A stretch of DNA of 64,000 bases. Source: JBFGCT01 sp963825565 (GTDB lineage: Bacteria > Actinomycetota > Acidimicrobiia > Acidimicrobiales > Ilumatobacteraceae). This document shows, piece by piece, positions 63,809 to 64,000 of this stretch (within the stretch, counting starts at the first letter, position 1; each line of letters starts with the position of its first letter). The stretch is taken from contig CAWGTW010000016.1 of the NCBI GenBank assembly GCA_963825565.1, positions 1-64,000 on the forward strand, written 5' to 3'. Below the pieces are notes generated by a model. The model was not told the DNA's origin. It did not search any database and worked only from the letters and a program-made list of their open reading frames with translations. The translations under genes and the position numbers were made by a program.

Positions 63809-64000
63809 TCAGACGTTCCAGTCCGGCCAGATCGAGATGTCGACGTGGGAACCGTCGGCGACGTCGTACACCGTCGACTGCGCGACGACCCCGCCGCCGT
63901 TCACCTCGATCGTGCTGCCGAGCGTCCAGCCGTCGTAGACCTTGACGTACCAGGTGCCGTTCGGCAGGCCGGTCAGCACGGTCACGTCGTCATCGGTGAC
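63809..64000 (-). CDS. C-terminal end of a secreted beta-sandwich protein (partial, cut by the window)
   Basis: An open frame enters from the right edge and stops at 63809. The 63 visible residues (GLPNGTWYVKVYDGWTLG, GSHVDISIWPDWNV) have the alternating hydrophobic, Trp/Tyr/Gly-rich pattern of Ig- or carbohydrate-binding-like domains in exported proteins. The N-terminal part lies outside the window, so the family and function cannot be named. 187 bp separate its stop from the clpC start. They should hold the clpC promoter, but no confident elements were seen. Confidence 0.7.
   Translation of the reverse strand, partial: VTDDDVTVLTGLPNGTWYVKVYDGWTLGSTIEVNGGGVVAQSTVYDVADGSHVDISIWPDWNV

Overview
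The window is GC-rich bacterial chromosome with densely packed genes, many GTG starts and ATGA/GTGA start-stop overlaps. DisA, RadA, a UVR-containing ClpC, the exonuclease VII pair, dnaX-recR, an acyl-CoA carboxylase beta subunit with a small epsilon-like partner and crotonyl-CoA carboxylase/reductase point to an actinobacterium. Acidimicrobiia (Ilumatobacter-like) is my best guess, by inference only. No transposase, integrase, phage gene or CRISPR array was found. The one RNA gene is tRNA-Thr(CGT) at 8340-8412.

Layout. 1-8.4 kb: a VOC-fold enzyme and its divergent TetR regulator share a clear palindromic operator. Then come remains of a ClC chloride channel gene, a small zinc-ribbon protein, a frameshifted CapA-like lipoprotein, a DUF3160 lipoprotein, YccF and an ankyrin protein. 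8.4-15.8 kb: carotenoid genes (CrtA-like oxygenase, PlsY-like protein, CruG-like glycosyltransferase, second desaturase, CruF hydratase, CrtB, CrtI), which together suggest an acyclic, hydroxylated, glycosylated carotenoid. 16.1-17.7 kb: xseB-xseA. 17.7-32.5 kb: a surface polysaccharide locus with a complete UDP-N-acetyl-L-fucosamine route (FnlA/B/C-like), four further glycosyltransferase genes, a flippase, a polymerase fused to a glycosyltransferase, a methyltransferase, a WecA/WbpL-type initiating transferase and an epimerase/reductase. 32.5-34.8 kb: an FG-GAP secreted protein and RmuC.

35.1-41.2 kb holds a membrane GGDEF-EAL protein whose frame runs into a BioF2-type GNAT domain, an EamA-type transporter and a metallophosphoesterase. 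These, like the CapA gene at 2.6-4.2 kb, carry many single-base frameshifts. About 25 can be placed, and every one can be explained as a +1 insertion, while the neighbouring genes are clean. Consensus sequencing error is the likeliest cause.

41.2-64 kb: an RDD protein, the acyl-CoA carboxylase pair, a GH114 lipoprotein, an ATP-dependent DNA ligase, a CopC-CopD fusion, dnaX-recR, a divergent thiolase/ccr pair (entry to the ethylmalonyl-CoA pathway), a HAD phosphatase, a GH18 protein, disA, radA, a DsbA-like protein, an LppM-like lipoprotein, clpC and the C-terminal end of a secreted protein cut by the window edge.

The most unusual non-coding feature is a family of long imperfect palindromes. 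It occurs as tandem arrays with a 77-79 bp period at 13220-13343 (inside the carotenoid operon) and 43800-44002 (between accD and the GH114 gene). A structurally similar single copy with different inner-stem sequence lies at 54319-54386.
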